The translations under genes were made by a program, and so were the position numbers. 64,000 nucleotides of DNA from Myxocyprinus asiaticus (lineage: Eukaryota; Chordata; Actinopteri; Cypriniformes; Catostomidae), in contig NC_059365.1 of the NCBI RefSeq assembly GCF_019703515.2, forward strand, positions 37,951,001 through 38,015,000. Reading direction: 5' to 3'. This document shows, one piece after another, positions 1 through 13,300 of the stretch (within the stretch, counting starts at the first letter, position 1; every line of letters begins with the position of its first letter). The notes under the pieces were generated by a model, which searched no databases, was not told the DNA's origin, and worked only from the letters and a program-made list of their open reading frames with translations.

Positions 1-176
1 AATGATAGCGCTTTCAAAATAGGCAACAGAACCTGGTTTTGTGAGCATAGAAAGTCAAATTAAAATGTTTTGCCTTTTTCCAAAAAATTGTAGAAAAGAC
101 AAGTTTCATGCCCGTGCTGTTTTCATGGCATTCATTTGTCAGCATATGCTTGTCATTAAGAGTTGTTTTGGGCTAA

Positions 177-254
177 CACGTGTTCATTCAGTAAAACACA
201 TCCTCGTGACCGACAGTAACCCCGGCGCTCGCGCAGAGCGGATGCGATATAAAA
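177..254 (+). promoter_or_regulatory. abca1: abca1 core promoter: E-box, DR4 LXR-type element, TATA box
   Basis: Three elements lie in order: CACGTG at 177-182, TGACCG-ACAG-TAACCC at 207-222, and TATAAAA at 248-254. On the reverse strand the middle element is a direct repeat of nuclear-receptor half-sites spaced by 4 (GGGTTA CTGT CGGTCA). It differs at only two positions from the human ABCA1 LXR element as I remember it (AGGTTACTATCGGTCA). The GC-rich spacer to the TATA box (about 25 nt) also resembles human. Known for the family: LXR/RXR drives sterol-induced ABCA1 transcription, and the E-box binds USF-type factors. Position upstream of a predicted non-coding exon with a good donor supports a promoter. 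Binding is inferred. Confidence 0.8.
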
Positions 255-279
255 CCTCTTCAGACGCGTCAGGAGCTCC

Positions 280-384
280 TTCAGCTCCTGTGAGAGCGAC
301 CGGGTGCTTCACAAACAGGATTATACCGCTGTTTTTAAGGGATTGCCGCGAATGTCCATACAGAAGTCAAAACAGTGTTTCTGG
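280..384 (+). other. abca1: abca1 exon 1, non-coding (5' UTR)
   Basis: The start (~280) is inferred from the TATA box about 30 nt upstream. The end is the donor CTGG|GTAAGG at 384/385. Human ABCA1 also has a non-coding first exon. The exon contains one ATG, at 352-354, which opens a short reading frame that continues into exon 2 and stops just before the main start. The exact transcription start cannot be read from sequence. Confidence 0.6.
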
Positions 385-1798
385 GTAAGGTACATATGTG
401 CTTCATTTCTTTAAAAACGTTTGTATTTTCTAATAAGTGTAGCGAACAAACGAGTCAAGCTCTTTATTGTCCTTGTAAAGGTACAGTGATATTATAGAAA
501 TGGTCTGGCATCTTTTACTGAACTTTTTGAAGTGTCATTATACTAAACACAATGCAAATACTAGTAAATAATAATCATTTCAATATTTTTGGAAGAGACC
601 GTAACAGTAGTCAAAAGAAAAACAGATGTTGTTTACCATAAAGCTACAAGAACAAAGAAAAAGAAAAAGAAAGAAAAAATGAATAATAAGAGTAGACAAA
701 CATGCTATATCAGAGTAAAAAGGAAAGTGCTCTGGAACAATGATACATGCAGACAAAGGTTCAGGTGACTGAAATAACAAAAGCAGATATTCAGAGAGCT
801 TTTACCACCTGCATCTGGGATGGGGAAAGAAATCAAAAGATATACTGTATGTTCAACAGTATGGAAGTCGAGGGGTGCCAATCCAAAAAGAACGAAGGAA
901 TAAATTATCTACCTATTTATTTAAAAATAACAACCTAAGTAAATAAACCAATTTGTAAATGGACAAAAAATAGACACATAATAAATCATGTATTTAATTC
1001 ACGTTTAGGTAATTAAATGTAGCAATAAAATAGTATATTAATAAATAATTTTAAATGCAGAATTGGGAGAGTCAAGAGAACACACTAAAGGACAACATCT
1101 CAGAGTAACAAGTAGCTTCAGTGGGATTTGAGCTGAACTTCACGGAAAACACTTTTGTAATTCTACTTAATAACCATTAATTCATAGAAAGCACTTTGTT
1201 TGTCATAGATACAGGCATGAGTTCTTACAAGCATCTGGAGCATACGGAGAAGGCTGAACTGAGATATTAAAGAGATCTCTTTTGTGATTTTTCAGCAAGA
1301 GACTCAAACCTGATCACTTCTGTTTCTGGCCATCTCATTAAATCACAGCAACATTTTTAGGATATAAACACTGAGAACACTGGGAGCGTTAAATAACGAC
1401 CACTCATGGATGTGTGGACCCTTTTTGCATTTGAATAGTGTTGTTAGCAAGTGCACACATTTGCCTCCAGCAAATCTGTGCATTTTAAATGAAGCTCTTT
1501 GATCAAACGTAGCCATTAGAGTGAATCTAACAACCCCAGACACCCTAATGGCCTGTGAAATTCTTTGCTTGATGATTCACTGACACGGCAAGGTCCACCA
1601 CTTCCATGAATTCTGGGAAAGCACAGGTAGGCCTTCCCTAAAACAGAGCAGGAGAGATGAGACGTGAGAGAGTGAGTGAGTGAGTGAGTGGCAGATAGTC
1701 AGATAGGAGGCTGCACTTTGTCCTGGACTTTTGAGCTGCTCTGTTGGTCACTGCTGGATAACTTTTTCAATCTGCGTGTCCTTGGTGTATCATTGCAG
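385..1798 (+). other. abca1 intron 1
   Basis: Between non-coding exon 1 and the start-codon exon. Holds low-complexity A-rich stretches and a short GTGA tandem repeat at 1671-1690. I see no gene and no transposon with recognisable ends. Confidence 0.5.
1671..1690. repeat. (GTGA)n short tandem repeat
   Basis: Five copies of the 4-nt unit in intron 1. Confidence 0.9.
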
Positions 1799-1833
1799 TT
1801 GAGAGCTGAGAGTGAAGAGAGACCCGAGTGAAG

Positions 1834-1899
1834 ATGTCTGTCTCCACTCAGCTGGGTCTGCTGCTGTGGAAGAACTTCACCTACAGAAGGAGACAAACG
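1834..1899 (+). CDS. abca1: abca1 coding exon 1: cytosolic N terminus (residues 1-22)
   Basis: The exon begins at 1799 after acceptor CATTGCAG and ends at donor ACG|GTAAGG. The ATG at 1834 is chosen because it matches the human start and has A at -3. Residues include [16 protein letters not shown], matching the human amphipathic N terminus ahead of the first membrane helix. Human Cys3 and Cys23, which are palmitoylated, are replaced by Val3 and (in the next exon) Leu23. A long CT/TA microsatellite starts about 21 nt into the following intron. Confidence 0.95.
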
Positions 1900-1917
1900 G
1901 TAAGGAAACCACAGCTT

Positions 1918-1989
<72 letters not shown>

Positions 1990-4339
1990 CTGTATATATA
2001 TCTTTCTGTTTTTCTGTGTGTAGATTTTGGAGATACAAAGTTATGGCACTTTTATTCTCAGAAATGAGAACAATCATTTCTGATTCAGTGATCATGAACA
2101 GACAAGTGCATAACATGTTCCTAAAAGACCTTTTTCACACTCCGGGTTTTGGAACGCATAAGTACTCGCGTTCCAAAAATATGTTTCAAGTGTTAACATC
2201 TAAACTAACTGGTTTTATTCAAGTAAAGTAGATTATTTAACATCACTGAATCAACCTGAATACATTAGACTACATCAACAAAACTCATTTTTAGGGTTAG
2301 ATCAAGTAGAAATAGCTCCTTAAGGTAAGTTGCAAGCTATCACTTTTTACAGTGTGGTTGAGATTCATTTGTATTTATTAATTTTATGTCACTGCTGATT
2401 AAATCTTTTCAGTCATTTTTGATTTACCTACATTTTTATCACCTTTTTAGTTCTGAAAGTGCAGTCCCATAACGTCGAGCTGTTTACATTTGATAATAAC
2501 TGGCCTATTAATCATTATAACAATTTCATTGCACTATTTAAACACAATGCTTCTCTCTCATGGTTCTTAGGGATATGCTAATTATAATCACACTTATGTG
2601 GCTCTCCAAACAGCAAGAGTGATGTAGATATAGACGGTCATTGAATTCAGATATCTATCTCGATATCTGCCCTCTCTATTATAAAGGTTACCTGTAGGGT
2701 AGCAAAATAGTGTACTTTAGTCTTAAAAAATCTAAGTCTAAAAAAAGTGGGAAAACTTTACAATAAGGTTCCATTAGTTAACATGAAATAACAATGAAAT
2801 GTACTTATTAAGCATTTAACTATCTTAGTTAATGTTAATTTTAACATATAGTAATACATTTTCAAATCAAAAGTTGTATTTGTTAACATTAGTTTATGCA
2901 CTATGAACTAACATGAACCAACAATGAACAATTGTATTTTTATTAACTAGCATTAACAAAAATGTATAAATGCTATTGTCCATTGTTCGTACATGATACC
3001 TAAGGCATTAACTAATGTTAACGAATGGAACCTTATTGTAAAGTGTTACCAAAACAGTTGTGCTTGTTACTTTAAGGAGCTATTTCTACCTGATCTGATC
3101 CATCAATGCTTTTTTTTTTTGTTTGTTTTTTGGAGTAAGCCCATGTAATGAAATATTGCTGTCAGTATTCTGACTGGAATTTAGATGTTACCACAATATG
3201 AAGCACATGTCTTGGGTTACTTGACAGTGTGAAAGACCCTGCATGATAGAGTTAAAAAAAAAAAATTACATTTTTAAGATTTGAAACAGCACATCACTGA
3301 TACAAGTACTGTTTAACTGGTTAAAATAAATAAGCATTACCCTCAAACGTACTCACTGACTGGAGATACTGGGGTCATGTCACTTCCATTATCCACTGGC
3401 TCTTAATAGACATGCCTTGGTGACCCTTTGCTCCCAGTGGATGCTTCCTCTCTATATACATACTATATCTAGAGAGTCTGATTGATCCTCTGTTATGTAT
3501 TAATAATAAATGTTGTTAATAAAAACTCGCCCTTGACGTCAGTAGACCAGAGGCCCTTACTTTAGACATGAAGGCACATTAGAGACTGAGAGCTTTTTCT
3601 TAAAAGATCTGTTATTGAGCGAGACGCTGATGTACTCCATTGTCTGCACTTTAAAGAAAACGCTGACTGTTTTTGACCTCCTGTGTTTGCCTCATGCAGC
3701 TCCAACTACTGACGGAGATTGTATGGCCTCTATTTATATTCTTCATCTTGATTGCTGTGAGGTTGAACTACCCACCTTATGAACAACATGAATGTGAGTA
3801 CAAACACCTCATTTTTCTATGCATTTAAATGTACACTGTAAAAAAAATAAAAAAATTCTATTCAATTTTATGCATGTTCAGAGTTTCAAAGTGGTTAAAA
3901 AGTTTGTTTTTTTAACTCAAATTCCCAACTTGGCATTGGAAAATTAAATGGCTCCCACGTATTGTTTGCAAAGCGAGATCTAATCAAGAATATCAACTGG
4001 TTGTGCAGTGCAACTACTGTTGATCCTGTGCAAACACATTTTTACATTCACTTGTTTACAAAACATAAATCCATGCTGCATAGAAGACTGAAAATGCAGG
4101 TTCAATATCTATGATTTGTGCCATCATTGAACTCTATTTATGGTGTATCATTATCAGATGTGTCAAGCTTGCAAGGTGTTTTATGAGTTCTGACTGATAA
4201 CTGTAGTAATCAATGTTCTGTCGGTCAGAGATGATGTGTCCCATGATGTGGGACATGCTGGGCATAAATACATGGAAAAAACTGATAACTTATATTAACT
4301 TATAAAACCATGTGCATCAAGTATATTGTGTGTATACAG

Positions 4340-4370
<31 letters not shown>

Positions 4371-7300
4371 ATGTGTGTGTGTGTGTGTGTATGTGTATAG
4401 AACAGTAACACTGATGACCGTATTTATTATCTTGTTGTACAGCCTTTATTTATTACTTTGATAGTGCCTAATTGCCTTTCTAATCTCATTGGAAAAGTTC
4501 TATATTAAGGTGTCACCCTGCCCTGTGAATATTATTCATGACAATGGCACATAAGTTTAAATAAATTCTTACACAATCCCTGACCAGTTCCATCTTCCCT
4601 TTATATTATATTATATTAGTTTAAATGTATATATTTAGCAGAAGCTTTTACCCAAATAGGAAAAACAAAAGGAATTTGTACTATGTACATTGCATTGTAG
4701 GCTATGTTGTATACACTGCTATGGAAACTTAAATGGATAGTTCACCCAAAATGAAAATTCTCTCATCATTTTCTCACCCTCATGCCATCCCAGATGTGTA
4801 TGACTTTCTTTCTTCTGTAGAACACAAAAGATTTTTAGAAGAATATTTCAGCTCTGTAGGTCCTCACAATGCAAGTGAATGGTGAACAGAACTTTGAAGC
4901 TCCAAAAAGCACATAAAGGCAGCATAAAATTAATCCATACGACTCCAATGGTTAAATCCATGTCTTCTGAAGTGATCCAGTCAATTCTGGGTGAGAACAG
5001 ACCAAAATGTAACTCCTTTTTTCACTGCATATCTTGACATCATCAGGCTCTTTGACGATCAACTAGCGAATGCGTCAAGCGCTAGGAAATATAACAGGGC
5101 TTGAAATCATGATCATGCCTAGAGACCGCAATGGAAAGATGTACAGTGAAAAAGGAGTTACATTTTGGCCTGTTCTCACCCAAAATCAATTAGATAATCT
5201 TATAGACATGGATTTAACCACTGGAGTCATATGGATTACTTTTATGCTGCCTTTATGTGTTTTTTGGAGCTTAAAAGTTTTGGTCACCATTCACTTGCAT
5301 CGTAAGGACTTACAGAGCTGAAATATTCTTCAAAATATCTTTGTTTGTGTTCAGCAGCAGAAGAAGACATACACATCTGGGATGGCATGAGGGTGAGAAA
5401 ATGATGAGAGAATTTCCATTTTTGGGTCAACTATCCTTTAATGGATATGAGTTTCGTGAGGTTATGGACATTCTGTTCTTCTTTGTGGTACTGTGAGTCC
5501 TGATCATGTGATCATGATGATGTCCAAATAGTCACATTTGTTTATGTGCTTCCACTATGGTTTTGACAGGAAACAGGAAGGACTCTCTGTATAATTTCAC
5601 TTCTCCTTAAAGTCGGGATTTGTGTGCTGATGGACGAATAGCTTTGCTATGAATCATGTTGTATGTGAGTGCGGGCATGTTGCAACCTCTCTCGTTGATG
5701 TGATTAGATGGACACAAAGCACTTTGCACAGTGTCCAGGTGTTCAGAAATAATCAATTTTAAGATTCCTAAACCAACAATATTACTAAGTGCTTTAAGTT
5801 GTATCCACATGAATTAGGGAATGTATTATTAGGATATGGAGTGAATCTTATGAAAAACATAGCTATAAAGAAAATGAAGCCCATTTTAGGACCATTAAGT
5901 TTTTTTTTTTTTTTTTTTGCATTGTGATATTATTTTCATGACATTTAAGCATTACAGTAATCGTTGAATGTAAATCGTAAAATGTAGTCTTGTGTTAAAA
6001 TCAGCAGTACAACAATTACTGTCATGATGTATAAATACTTGAGAATTCAAATAATATATAATTATTTAAATTATAAATAATTATATATTATTAAATTATT
6101 CAAATAATAAATAAATAAACATGTAAATAATATATAATTATTATTTTGCATGACAGTAATGAAAATTGGAGGGGAAAATTAGCTCAATCATGAAAATAAT
6201 GTAACGGTGCACAAAATCGAAATGTTCTTAAAATAGCTTAAAATAAGAAATATATATTTAATTTTTTCTTTTGATTTTGAAGTAAAATATGACAGAGGTG
6301 AGAGATATATATATTCAGAATATATTCTACATTTGGAACAAATCCCCCCTATGAATTGATTACTTCATGTTTTAAGAGTTATCTTATCTTTGCTGTGCTC
6401 AGCAGTGGAGCAGCTGGCAGTCTTAAGGTTGACTGATAGCAGACCTACATATTTGACTCATTATAGAAATAGCAGTGATACTGGAGGACATAGGTCAGAC
6501 ATACCACTTAGGTAATCACTCAATAAGGTCCCCTGTTCGAGTATGCTTTCTTCAGGGATGAAGAGTCTGATGTCTGATGATGGATGTCATCACTGTGCCA
6601 GTGTCTTGATTATGTTGGTTTAATCGTATACACCAGTAGTTCCTAACTGGTTTTGCTTCAGGACCCAGATTTTACATTTAACATCAAGTGGTGACCCAAC
6701 ACAGTACCAACATTTTTTATCAGTTAAAAAACTGAACTGAATGGACCCAACAATATGCAAAATTATTAACATCACAGGCTAAATAAGAAAACTGACACTT
6801 GCACAATGCATAATCAACTATAGAAATTTATTCTGGGTTGTATTTTCTTTTACCTTGTGTAGTTTTGTTCAAGGTTCTCGAAGAATTTTTTCAGATTTAT
6901 CTGGCTTCTACCAAGTAACAGATGAATTTGTGTCAAAGTACCATTGAGTTTAATTCCGTAGAGTTTGATTAAATTCTCCTCCCTTTTAAAAAGTTATTAA
7001 GCCTATTTATTTTTGCTATCCAAACTATGCATGACTATATGGCTAGATTCATTTTTAGATTGTTTTTCCCTGCTGTCTATCGCCCTATTAGAACAGACCT
7101 GCAACCCAGTTTTTTGGTCGTGACCCACCAGTTGAGAACCACTGAAATGCAATTTATTTTGCTGTCCAAGACTTTAACCCTTAAATACATACCTTGGGTC
7201 CTTAGTGACCCGGGACCTCATTCCACCTCCTGTACCTCATCCATTTTTTGGAGTTGTGGCCACACCTCTTAAGTATTTCTCAGTCTCCCGCTTATAAATA

Positions 7301-10300
7301 GTGTAACACAAAAAAAATTTTTTATAATGGCTTAAGTACCAAAAGAGCCCCAAGGTGTAAGAGTGTCATTTTTTTATTTTATTATTTTATTTTTTTGCAC
7401 TTCCATAAATTCTATTTTAATGGTTATTTAGTATCTTCTGTATATACACTTATTTAGCACTTTAGGAACACTATGGTGCTAATAAAGTGCCCGACGTGGT
7501 CTTCTAATATTGAAGCCCATCCGACATGTTGTGCATTCTGAGGTGATATTCTGCTCAGTACAATTGTACAGAGCGGTTGTCTGAGTTACCGTAGACTTTG
7601 TCGGTTGTAACCAGTCTGGCCATTCTCTGTTGACCTCTCTCATCAACAAGGCATTTCCATCCACAAAACTGCCGCTCACTGGATGTTTTTTGCTTTTGGC
7701 TCCATTCTGAGTAAATTCTAGAGACTGTTGTGTGTGAAAATCCCAGAAGATCAGCAGTTACAGAAATACTCAAACCAGCCCATCTGGCACCAACAATCAT
7801 GCCACAGTCCAAATCACTGAGATAAAATTTTTTCCCCATTCTGATGGTTGATGTGAACATTAACTGAAGCTCCTGACCTGTATCTGCATGATTTTATGCA
7901 TTACACTACTGCCACACGATTGGCTGATTAGGTTATCGCATGAATAAGTAGGTTTACAGGTGTTCCTGATAAAGTGCTCAGTGAGTGTAAGTTTCACGTA
8001 ATATCGTTTTCTTTGTTTATTACAAGAGAAATGAGTACAATATTCAATAAATAAATATTATATCACATTGATTTTCTATGCAACAGTGAATTAACAAAAA
8101 CGGTGAATTATCAGTATGCCTGCACACATACATATTATACATGTTATGTCTTACTCAAGGTGGCGCTGTTGTTTTAGTGATTGACTTAGCTAAATAGACA
8201 TAGTTATGTAATGAAGAAAAATGGAAGTAAACTATAGCAAGTATAAAGGACCGTTCACACCAAATCCTTGATGATTTTGCGAGACGAACGTCTGACGGAA
8301 GGTCTATTCACACAGAGTCCGTAAAAACATGAAATGAAAAAGTATTTCACTCCTGTACAATAGCAGTGCTGTTGTCATATCAGTCTCCTGCCCGCACCTT
8401 CAGCTGTTAGAGATTAATATACTGAACATGGTTAAAGCATTTATTTACATAATTCAGCATAACTGTTTCATTACGTTCTTTCCATGGTGTTGCTGCATTT
8501 TGAGGAGTGTATCGGATGAGGAAAGAGCGCTGTTGCATAAATATATGTCCTATTTATATTTGCACATGTATTTATCTGCGAGTATCTACCAAACGAACTC
8601 CAGAACCCAACTTCACTTTTTATAATGCCTGAATAATATAACACAAGTTACAGTGATATAAATACACGTGCAGTAATGTACATTAAGAATAACAGTTTAG
8701 TATAAAATATGATGCATATATTAAAAATAAAAGAAAATACTGGCTCACTGCCTTTTCTTTATTTATATTATTGCAGTACTTTGTTAGATTATCCTTGCAA
8801 TTAAAATAGCAGTGTGGTTCTGCAATTCGTTTGTCTAAAACACTGCATGTAGCAAATCTTTTTTATGTGTAGATTATGTGTTATGTGTAGCTCAATATGT
8901 TTTTGACAGCCCATTGCATCTCATGAAATTTCAGTGTGCAAGTAATGAAACCTGTTCTAGATTTGTCCTGACTTGTTGCATGTTCTCTTTGATATATGAA
9001 AAATAAAACATCAAATTATATGAAAATATATTTCATTCAATTATTTTATAATTATCTTGAAAATATTTAGAAAATGGACATTTTGTAGATCCATTTGTGA
9101 AAGACATAAGTGCCAGATCTCTAAAGACCTGAATATGTAAGAGTGTTTCGTGAAATAATGTGGAAACTCTCTTTTCACCGCTCTTGAATGCGGTAGTTAA
9201 TTTTGTCTCCTTTGTTTTGTCTCTTTATTTGTTACAGGCCACTTTCCCAACAAAGCCATGCCCTCAGCGGGGACCCTGCCCTGGATCCAGGGCATCGTGT
9301 GTAATGCCAACAATCCGTGCTTCCGACACCCCACCCCTGGGGAATCTCCGGGAGTTGTTGGGAACTTCAACGATTCCATGTAAGTTGTTGCCTACAGCTG
9401 AAGATTTCGAAAAGTATAAATATCAGCTCTAATATGGTCAATTAAATGTGATTTATAGCTGTGAGTGCAATTTGGGAAACTGCAGGTAGTAATTTGGATT
9501 GCAAACATCTTTTTCAGAATCTCACGCCTGTTTTCTGATGCCAAGAAGATCTTACTGTACAGTCAAAATGACAAGAGTTTAGATGGATTCAAGGAACTCA
9601 TCAGTGCTGTAAAAGTCATGCAAAACAACACAGCTAGTGAGTACAGTAGACTGGCTTAGAATGAAAACCTAATTACATTGTCTGTGATTCAGCCAAAAAA
9701 TTACAATTCTATCATGTTCTTAACCTCATATAGTTGCAAACCTGTGTGGCTAACTTTCTTCCATGGAACACAAAAGGAGATGAACATAGAATGCACAGTA
9801 AAATCATAAAGTGCCTGTCAAGCTCCAAAAAGCACCATAAGAGTACATTAAAAGTAGTTCTTACAATTTGTTTTGGTATTAAAAAGCGAAGCTTGATCAA
9901 AACTGCTAAATCTGTGTTCCATGGAAGAGAGAAAGCTATATGGTTTTTCAACAAGTCAACATGAGACATAAAAATTACAGAATTTTCATATTTAGTGGAA
10001 CTACTCCTGTAATGTCGTGTTTCTTGTCTGAAATGTCCTCAGCAATTGTTCCTTCCTGTCAGCATTTTGACGCAAATGTGTCTGATACCCTAACGTGACT
10101 CATTCAAATTCACAGTAAATCCTTGTAAATATGTAAGTTAAAGGTTGAAGCCCATCAGTCATTGAGGATTTGTTGGGATAGTGAAATTTTCCACTGGGAC
10201 AGGAGGTGGGTGGCTCAAAAGATCAAAACCTACATACAAGCTGTGGCAAGTCAGTGTCAGGGCTTGTGTGGGTGCAAGTGAGACAAACGAACACATCCCA

Positions 10301-13300
10301 GAATGCAATCTTCTGGCATTACCTGCTCTGCTCACTTAGCGTATGCTGGGTAAGCAGTACAAAACGGTTCTTCCAGACTTCTCTTCTCACGCTAAGTGAG
10401 TTTTAATCTAATGGAGGAGGTTACACAGCATGTCTGGACTGACAATTTCTAACATGTATTGAATAGAAGACTGAAGTACACTTGTTACAGTTCAAAGATG
10501 ACATTTTTTAGCTCAGTTATGATGAGTGAAATGAGTAGATAATATTTTATTGTTATCTTTAGAGGCACACAGATAATGGAAAGAGAGAAGTGGTGTAAAC
10601 AGACAGACAGAGAGTAGTGGTATTGATCCAAAGGGGAGCTAAAGTTCTCAGGTAACCTGAAAACACTCCCAAAAGGCAATGTAACACACAACAATTCCAT
10701 AATGCCCCTCATCTTATCAATTTATAGAAGTGAAATCTCCACCCTTTGCAACATATCTCTTTTTTTTTTTTGTTTTTGTTTTTTGGATCAGTGTACTCAG
10801 GAAACAGACAAAAACTGAGAATGTAAGAACAATTTAGAAAACTAGTTTCTTTTTAGTTTTATTTTATTTAATGATAGCAAAAAAACTGACACAATTGTGA
10901 ATAAAAGAGCATTTTTTTGGAAGTTGTATGTTTTATTTAAATATTATTTATTTTTGGTGTTTTTGCCCCTTTTTGGCGTAAAGTGACATTTTATTTTGTA
11001 GAGAGATGACAGAAAATGGGGGAAGTGGGGGATAGGCTTTGGTACATAATGCCATTTGGAATTTAAACTTTTGTCTCAAAAATAATCTGAAATGTTTAAG
11101 AATGATGCTTTATAACTGTTCAGTTTAGGGGTTAAGTCAAATGTGAGAGCACAAAAGTGGAAAATCTTAAGTGAAATGAGCCCAGTCATCCCACCTGTTC
11201 AAATTAAAGCTTTAACATTGTCTATCCTGCATGACAATAGGAATGCTTTGAACTCAACTTCCAGTCATTGTGAAGCTTATCGTGGCTTCCACGTGCTGCG
11301 ATCTCATTCATTTTTGTCTTTATTCTTTTCTTTTAAGTACAAATGATGGCAACAAACATAAAATAGTTTATTAGGTTTATGGTTATAGTTATCGCTTGAA
11401 CCCAATAACACCGAAATCATTTGCTATGATTGATGTGATTCTGGATTCCCAAAGAACTTCAAATATCTGCTTTTATATTAGTCTCATAATGGGTTACAAT
11501 TGCATTCAAAACATGTAGACCGAAAATATGAGGACAATCGTTTCTATATCCAACAAGCCAAGAGGTGTATTAGGCTTAAAAGACACAAAAGACCTGACAA
11601 GTCTATCTGGGCTTCAAATTCTCTGGTCTAGACTTTAATGATTTGGGATTCTTTTATAGTTTGTCTGGTATTCTCTTTGGCATATTGAGGCCTGAGCTTA
11701 ACATGTGACTTGTATTCTTGTACAATCCCTGTACTGATAAAATGTATAGGCTACATTAAATGCAGTGTAAAGGCTAAAGTATACTTTGGTTTCCCCAAGC
11801 CACTACATCTCACGCACAGTGCACTTGATGTAAATTTTGTCATCTGCACAGTCTGCGTTCAGTGCTTGCGCACTCAACTGTATTTTAATACTCTTTTAGA
11901 AAAGGCGCACGTGCGACGACACGCAGAGAAACAGACTGTTTGCATGACGTTTGCAAAACTAGGCCGTTTGATTGTGCTGATGACGAAATTTTCGACACGC
12001 ACGCTGTCCACGAAACATACCAGTACACGGAAAACTGAAGTATATTTTGGCCTTAAATCGTTCGTACAGGCTTGCAGTCAAAAGAGTAAAGTTTGAAAGG
12101 CTTGAGCACTCGACGGTTCATGAGGTGTAACGGTGCGCAGTAAAATGAAGTATACTCTAGCCTTAAAGGTGCTGTAAGTGATTTTAGCCATTCTGGAACT
12201 TCCACGTCCATGAGACTGAGCAGTTAAATTAGACACACCCCCTCTTTACAAAACACCGTCCTCCAAATATAGCGTTGAGATCACCACTGAACCGTAGAGC
12301 AATGCGTCTTCTCACGGTTGTCATACACAACAGTAGCAAAATAGAGCCCTCAGCTAAGAACTGTTATGAATCTGAATATGATATTAAACCTGAATGTTCC
12401 ACTTCAACTACTACATTATGAGAATGTTCAAAATGATTGACAGGCAGAAAGCACATCAAAATCTTCTGATTGGTTTATCAAAGAATGTGTCTGTGGCCAC
12501 TTACAGCACCTTTAAGTCACGCAAAATTCATAAATGTAAATGTTTTCTTAGCTACCCGTCCTGATAGTTTTCACTTAAGCAATTTGCAAATTTCCTGCAA
12601 AGAACATTAAGGTTATCAATAAGGCAGAGGTTATAATGACTTTTGTCCACATATGTGAATGAAAATTGGATCAAGGATTTGTGGAATGGGCTTCAGAAAC
12701 CCCTGCATTATGTAACGCTTTTGCATAAATCATTGTGTGGTATATCCCATCTGCTAACTTATCAGAAGAACTCCAAACATTTATCATGTGACTTCACCAC
12801 GGCTTATTTACAGTCTGTAGACCTTCTCATTTTGAACTTGCACATACCTGTCCTCTCTAGAATACCTTTCAAATGCAATTGGCCATGACCAAACAGAAGT
12901 TCCTTGCACATGTCCTCTCAAACCCCATTTGACCTCTCCTACCCCCTTTTCCCTTTTTCAAAAGAATGATTAGTGAGAATGGGCTTGAATAGTTTAGGAA
13001 TCTACCACCTCTTGGGGGGTTTCGGCCCTCTCCAGCAGAGATGAGAGTGGACACACTTCCAGTCTTTGTTTCTCTGAACAACACAGAAGGAAGACATGGA
13101 GACAGTTGGGCTGCTTTGGGTGAGGGCAGTTAGTTGGTAGCAGGTAGTTGTTAGGCAGGTGTGAATGACCACACTTTAAACAAGCATACACATACACAGG
13201 TATGAGATTTTAGGTGTATGCATATACTGTGAATAAGAATGGAGGAGGGGTGTCAAGCTACCTGGGACATGTGTTCATCTTCCCCAAATATACAGTCTTG

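Noticed and set aside
41..388. 115-residue frame upstream of abca1
   Set aside because: It spans the E-box, DR4 and TATA box, so it overlaps the promoter, and shows no recognisable domain.
1812..2231. Frames rich in Ser-Leu or Arg-Glu on both strands
   Set aside because: Products of the CT microsatellite; only the first 66 nt from 1834 are real coding sequence.
5070..5321. 83-residue frame in the intron
   Set aside because: Lies entirely in the fold-back element and resembles no protein.
8255..8340. GTTCACACCAAAT-type repeat
   Set aside because: Looks like a fragment of a dispersed fish repeat, but its ends could not be set, so it is not listed.
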